This document shows, piece after piece, positions 59,321 to 64,000 of a DNA stretch of 64,000 nt (within the stretch, counting starts at the first letter, position 1; the number at the start of each line of letters is the position of its first letter). The translations under genes were made by a program, and so were the position numbers. The notes beneath the pieces were generated by a model. It searched no databases, was not told the DNA's origin, and saw only the letters and a program-made list of their open reading frames with translations. Source of the DNA: Quillaja saponaria (Eukaryota; Streptophyta; Magnoliopsida; Fabales; Quillajaceae); NCBI GenBank assembly GCA_029379385.1, contig CM055614.1, positions 20,751,994 through 20,815,993 on the forward strand, written 5' to 3'.

Positions 59321-60837
59321 TTTTTTTTTTTTGGTTACAAAGTTCAAATTTTGTAAAAAAAATTATTAAATTTGCTGAGACAGAATCCACAAATTAGATT
59401 AGATATACACATGATTTACAAGAATAACAAGAGTACAATATGTCCAAACAATTACAAATAGGATATTTCCAAAATTAACATATCCATTCTAACATTACAA
59501 AAAGAGGATTGCTGTTAAAAGCCTTTTCTCCATGATCAAATTGGTAGACAATCAAACTTATTATTCATCATATGTGTGTATTACTTTGGCTGTAGTACTC
59601 AGAGATGTATGCAATTATTCATTCCTTGACTGCTTCCAAAAATTAAATTCATCAACACTTCTTTCATTGTATAAAATGGCCTATATCACATCCTTAACAA
59701 TATGTAATACAAAAATATGAATAAAATGAATTAACTTTGTAACAAAGTTGCCTATCCCAAAAAAGATAGGAATGTAGCTAATTTCAAAATTACAATTATT
59801 TGTTGTCTACCTGTAAGCTCAAATGTACTTAAGCTTAAACTCATTTGCTTAAATCAGGAAGTCCGGACTCCATTACTATTTACTTAATACCTCAATTATG
59901 CATGATGGAGATTTACCCTACAAGTATACATTTATTTTTAACAACTTACTTATATATGATGAAGTCCAAAGGCAAAAACTAATGGAAGAATAACTGCATA
60001 AATTTTTTCTCATAATGGAGACTGAAACAAGATATATTGGGAGTTTTAAGCAAAATTTACTATTTCTTTTAAATATATCAATTTGGAAGTCCAGTCATGA
60101 TTGTGAATTGGGCCCCAACAATATACAGTGAAAAATGATCATCATACATGCCACTTAGGCCTAGCTTAGGGGCTTTCTACCAAAATACGTCATTTTTTAA
60201 AAAAAAAATTGTTCAAAAGCACCAAAAAAATAAAAAATAAAAAAAAAAAAAAAAAAAAAACGTAACAAGCTTAATGCCCATGTTTATGAATGTGTCTTTG
60301 AGACACAATTTCAAATGAGTTTGTGTGTTGAAAACACAAATTTCAAGGAGTCACATCAACTAAGCATGCCACGAGTTTACATTAATGGCACTTGACTTCC
60401 TATGTTCAACTCACAAATTAAACTTTGTGCCTTCAAAACATAAATTCATTATGAAATTGGTTGACATGGCACCTTGAATTTGTCTTCAAAACATAAACTC
60501 ATTGTGAAATTGTGTGTTGAAGATACAAATTCAAAAGCAGGGGCATTTAACTCATTAAGTTTTTTTTTTTTCGGGTGCATTTCAGAATTTTTAAAAAATT
60601 AGCCTTTATTCTGGTAGTGGGCTGTAGCTTAGGTGGTGAGGGTGGGTTAGTATGGGAAGAGGTCTCACATATGATCCTTGTAAACCAAAAAATATCAACA
60701 TACTGAAATAGAATAAAATGCTCACCCAATAACGATAGAAATTCTGGTATTATCAAAAAAGGGGTTGGAAAAACATATTAAGTATAAGGATCAGTGAAGG
60801 CAGAGATAGTGTACTTTCAAAGAAAAATAATGTTTGC
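59321..60837. other. Intergenic DNA, nothing recognised
   Basis: No gene. Poly-A runs lie at about 60199-60260. The block 60280-60540 contains several AAAACACAAATT / AAACATAAATTC repeats. Confidence 0.5.
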
Positions 60838-61105
60838 AACATCAGTCTTGTTGAATGCCAAGACAAGAGGCAAGTATACCTTGTAAAGGATGCCACCAGC
60901 ATAAATAAAGCATATTGCTTATAATAGTAATGGGACTTTCCTCACGAGGTGTGTCAACTACATAAGTAACAAGTTGGAAAAATAGAGGCAAAAGCCTTAG
61001 TAATGATAGCACCAGAAGCAGACTAAGTGAATATCTCAATCTAACTAGGGGTATTAACAAGAACATAATCCAGACAATCTTCTCTCTTTTCAATAATAGA
61101 ATAGT
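60838..61105 (-). pseudogene. GPN-loop GTPase 1 (GPN1/QQT2-type) relic
   Basis: On the minus strand three frames together read IIEKREDCLDYVLVNTPS, a stop, IEIFT, a stop, SASGAIITKAFASIFPT, then VTYVVDTPREESPITIISNM and LYLC, and finally GILYKVYLPLVLAFNKTDVA. These are consecutive blocks of eukaryotic GPN1-type GTPases, where the usual text is [20 protein letters not shown], then TYVVDTP, SNMLYACSILYKT and LAFNKTDV (the guanine-specificity NKxD). GPN1 takes part in nuclear import and assembly of RNA polymerase II. Here about 90 of some 400 residues survive with two stops and two frameshifts. The Switch II DTPGQ is NTPS-stop. The piece is contiguous without an intron, so it could be from one exon or a processed copy. 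Confidence 0.85.
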
Positions 61106-62591
61106 AAAGTACACATAAACCCTCTGTGATTTAACTTATTCATAAATGCATACACGTGTTTCATTTTGCCCAAAACCACCTCCATGTGCTTTGGATGAAA
61201 GTGACATCTGATGAAGTTTGTAAAATTTAACCTTGATTCTAAAATTCTGAAATTTCTCATTACTTTCCCAATTCAACTTGCATTTTTCCCTATCTTAATT
61301 CTCAGTTTTCATCATTTTCCCATTTTTACAAGTTCCTACTAGTTCAAAGAAAGCTTAGCCAATTGGAAATTAAGCTCCAATTCTAAGTTTAGAAGCATCC
61401 AGAGGTCTGTAAGACATCGATAAGTTTTGTGTTATCAATTGTAGCCAAAAGTTCTTGGATGTCTATTGAGAATGATAGGTCTGGCTGTGGTTATGAAACC
61501 TGAGTGAAAAGACTGTGTGTATAGGTATCAATCCAAGGATACCTTCTTCGTTGGGATGAACTCTTCTTGAATAAGGTTTGTTTCATAATTACTCAGCAAC
61601 TTGGTTATGTTTTATCTTTACATTAATAAGTTTTGAGGAAACTTAAATTTTGCTTTTCTACTAAACAAGAACAAGCTCTGCTTAATCTATGTGGCTAACA
61701 TTGTCATAACTATTGTGAGCTAGACACATTTGTTAGACAACATGAACTTATTTGCTTCTAATGTCACCCCTAACTTCTCAAAGAGTGAATTAATTATTCC
61801 CCTAGGATGCCTTTTGCACTTCAAGATTTGATAGCTTACCCTCATTACAAAAAATGGCATTTTATGCGTCTACCAAATGCAAATCCAGAAGGTACGAATC
61901 TAGACGCTATAAATAATCTATGTCTGCTTCCAGACGTAGAAACAAAAACGCAATAAACCTAGACTCATATACTATTTTTTTTGTCTACACAAATGCAGAT
62001 AATTAACTGCTTCTTTACAGTTGCGTCTGGAACGCAAGCACAAAACTTGGATGCCCATAATTGCTTAGCATGTATCTGCGCCTGGGTTATAGATGCTAAA
62101 TATAGACACCAACATTGTTGTGTTTGCGGTATAGACATAAAAAAAAAAAAAAAAATACAAAATCATATATTTTTTTATACTTTTTTTCTGCATCTACATA
62201 AGGCTAATGCAGATTATCTAAGATGCAAACACAGATGTAATAAATAAGTTTCTTTTAATATTTTTTTTTATTTAGTTTGTAATTTTGTACCTGTAAATAC
62301 TTCAATAAAAGTATATTTATATTTTTAAGTTCAAATTTGTTATAAACAAAAAATATTATACATAAATTCATAGTAACATTAAAATTATTTACCAATATTG
62401 TAGAAAAAAACATCACATAATCCTAAGTTTTCATCATCTCAAGCTTGCTCATTATCTTGACTGAGATACGAAGGCATGGATGTATGAGATACAACCTGAT
62501 ATAATCAAAATAAATAAGTTATAAGTAATTATACTTGACTTAATATGCATATAGTTAAAACTGTAACTTTGAAAAATGAAGCAACACTTTC
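61106..62591. other. Intergenic DNA with possible worn CACTA-like end
   Basis: No gene recognised. From 61849 (CATTACAAAAAATGGC) the words GCGTCT, TAGACGC, CAGACG and GTCTGG appear repeatedly in both orientations to about 62140, a pattern like CACTA subterminal regions, but the terminus differs from CACTA and no partner end is seen. Confidence 0.35.
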
Positions 62592-63764
62592 AAAGGTTTT
62601 GCCTTAAAATTGTAATATTGTCCTAATATCCTAACCATTGATCCAAATGACATTTCTTTTCTTCTTACAGGTTTTATTCATCCCCATGTTCATGTCGGTA
62701 CTTCCCTAAATTCGATACAAACTTGGATTTAATTGTTTTGCCCACTTGAACCCTGAGTTACAAAGCTTTTCCCTTGAAACTATAACATTGGCCTAATATC
62801 CTAACCGTTGATCAGAATAACATTATGTTTCTTTATACAGGTCTTATTTGTCCCCACTGTCATGACGATACTCTCATAATCTAAAACTGACTTGTATTTG
62901 AACATTTTGCCTCCTGAACCCAGAGTTACAAAGCTTTTATCTTGAAACTGTAATATTGGCCTAATATCCTAACTGTTGAACCAAATGACATTTCAGTTCT
63001 TCCTACAGCTCTTATTTATACTACTATCATGCCGGTACTCCTGGAATCCATAACAGAATTATATTTGACCATTTTGCCTTAGAACTCAGAGTTATAAAGT
63101 TTTTGCCTTGAAACTGTAACATTGGGCTAATATCCAAAATATTGATTTAAATGGCATTATGTTTCTTCCCACATGTATTACTCGTCCCCATAGTCGTGTT
63201 GGTACTTCAAGAATCCAAAATAGACTTATATTTGACCGTTTGCCCCCTCCCCCCCTGCGAACTCAGAGTTACAAAGCTTTTGTTTTGAAACTGTAACATT
63301 GGCCTAATATCTTAACCGATGATCCAAATGACATTTTGTTTCTTCTTACAGGTTTTATTCATCTCTACGGCTGTGCCTTTACTCTCGAAGTCCAAAATGG
63401 ACTTATATTTAACCGTTTTGCCTTCGAAACTAGAATTACAAAGCTTTTCCTTGAAATTGTAACACTAGGCCTAATATCCTAATCGTTGATTCAAATGGCA
63501 TTCTATTTCTTGCTATAGGTATTATTTGTTCCCAAGGTCGGGCCACTGCTCTTCGAAATCTGAAATGGTATTTGATCATTTTGTCCTATCGAACTTAGAG
63601 TTACAAAGCTTTTGCCTTGTAAGTCAAAGTTTGGCCTGAATATTCTAATTGTTAATCCAAATGGTTTTTCTTTCTTTCCACAGGTCTTACTCGTCTTCAT
63701 AGTTGTGCCTGTACTCCTAGAATCCAAAATGAACTTGTATTTGACCATTTTGCTCCCCAAAGCC
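62592..63764. repeat. Seven-unit tandem repeat, period about 168 bp
   Basis: Units start at 62592, 62762, 62930, 63096, 63273, 63440 and 63605 with AAAGCTTTTNCCTTGAAACT or variants, giving periods of 160-177 bp. Each unit contains GGCCTAATATCCTAAC, a CTTCTTACAGGTNTTATTCG-like block, a run like CATNGTCNTGNCGGTACTC and TTATATTTGACCNTTTTGCC. Units differ by roughly 15-25% by eye. No frame is shared. The array ends with a partial unit after 63765. Confidence 0.92.
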
Positions 63765-63776
63765 AAAGGTTTTGCA

Positions 63777-64000
63777 TTTAAATTATAACTTGAGCATAAA
63801 AGTAGTACTTAAGAATCCTATAAAAAAAATAAAATTAAAAGAACATATCAAAGAAACCCTAAAAAAGCAAAGGAATATATTAGAAACCAGTAGAGAAGTA
63901 AAGCACTACATGTGTATGAATGAAGACTTAGATAATTAAGCATTCAACTTATCAACTTGAAAAAAAAATATATATATATACAAAAATTTTTCCTTGAACA
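63777..64000. other. Window end, nothing recognised
   Basis: AT-rich DNA with a short (TA)n run at 63969-63980; no feature seen. Confidence 0.5.

Noticed and set aside
61849..62140. Second CACTA element
   Set aside because: The terminus reads CATTACAAAAAA instead of CACTACAA and no opposite end was found; mentioned only as a possibility.
62592..63764. CRISPR-like array
   Set aside because: The units are contiguous diverged tandem copies without constant repeat and unique spacer parts, and the DNA is eukaryotic.
1..64000. tRNA, rRNA or snRNA genes
   Set aside because: I saw no cloverleaf with conserved A and B boxes and no rRNA or snRNA text by eye; only a covariance-model scan could exclude small ones.

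Overview
The window looks like repeat-rich, AT-rich nuclear DNA of a flowering plant, most likely a eudicot. The reasons are plant-type LTR retrotransposons, a plant RTE-clade LINE, Tourist-like and hAT-like MITEs, a Mutator-like element (MULE) carrying a plant mobile domain gene, introns with plant-like splice sites, and relics of plant sugar and sulfate transporters. The species cannot be named from this sequence. Most short open frames are chance frames; the only host gene with a nearly continuous spliced frame is at 47508-55075 on the + strand.

Layout. 1-5124: LTR elements of one family, namely a solo LTR (266-609) and a degraded minus-strand element (1776-5124) whose 3' LTR is split by an 814-bp Tourist-like MITE. 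5555-10618: a decayed minus-strand Ty1/copia element with both LTRs, primer site and polypurine tract, and an internal 382-bp tandem duplication. 11267-12083: a 5'-truncated RTE LINE. 12282-13020: the 3' end of another LTR element. 14010-14870: a local direct repeat with a small MITE in one copy. 15300-15590: a sulfate-transporter relic. 15787-19340: a decayed Ty3/gypsy gag-pol with its LTR. 19385-21946: an unclassified repeat and a second LTR of the gypsy family in opposite orientation. 23957-24761: a second Tourist-like MITE. 26876-27693: a sugar-transporter (STP) pseudogene that kept its introns. 29624-31741: a third, long LTR. 32150-38654: a three-unit tandem repeat (about 1.3-1.4 kb per unit) whose third unit holds a full-length RTE LINE with a perfect 16-bp target-site duplication. 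39597-47341: a 7.7-kb MULE coding, on the minus strand, for a decayed MURA transposase and a decayed plant mobile domain protein, between long GC-rich inverted repeats packed with perfect hairpins. 47508-55075: a multi-exon gene with two DUF3615-like domains and a truncated third. 55076-64000: intergenic DNA with two MITEs, a CACTA end, a GPN1-type GTPase relic and a seven-unit tandem repeat of about 168 bp.

Relations. The MULE sits inside a CT-rich repeat that forms the leader of the DUF3615 gene, so it lies between that gene and its ancestral promoter. The RTE and MITE insertions can be dated relative to the repeats they interrupt. Nothing resembles an operon, a CRISPR array, an intact tRNA or an rRNA. 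The least ordinary objects are the PMD-carrying MULE with hairpin-studded ends, the DUF3615 gene with duplicated 22-codon exons, and the two divergent tandem arrays.
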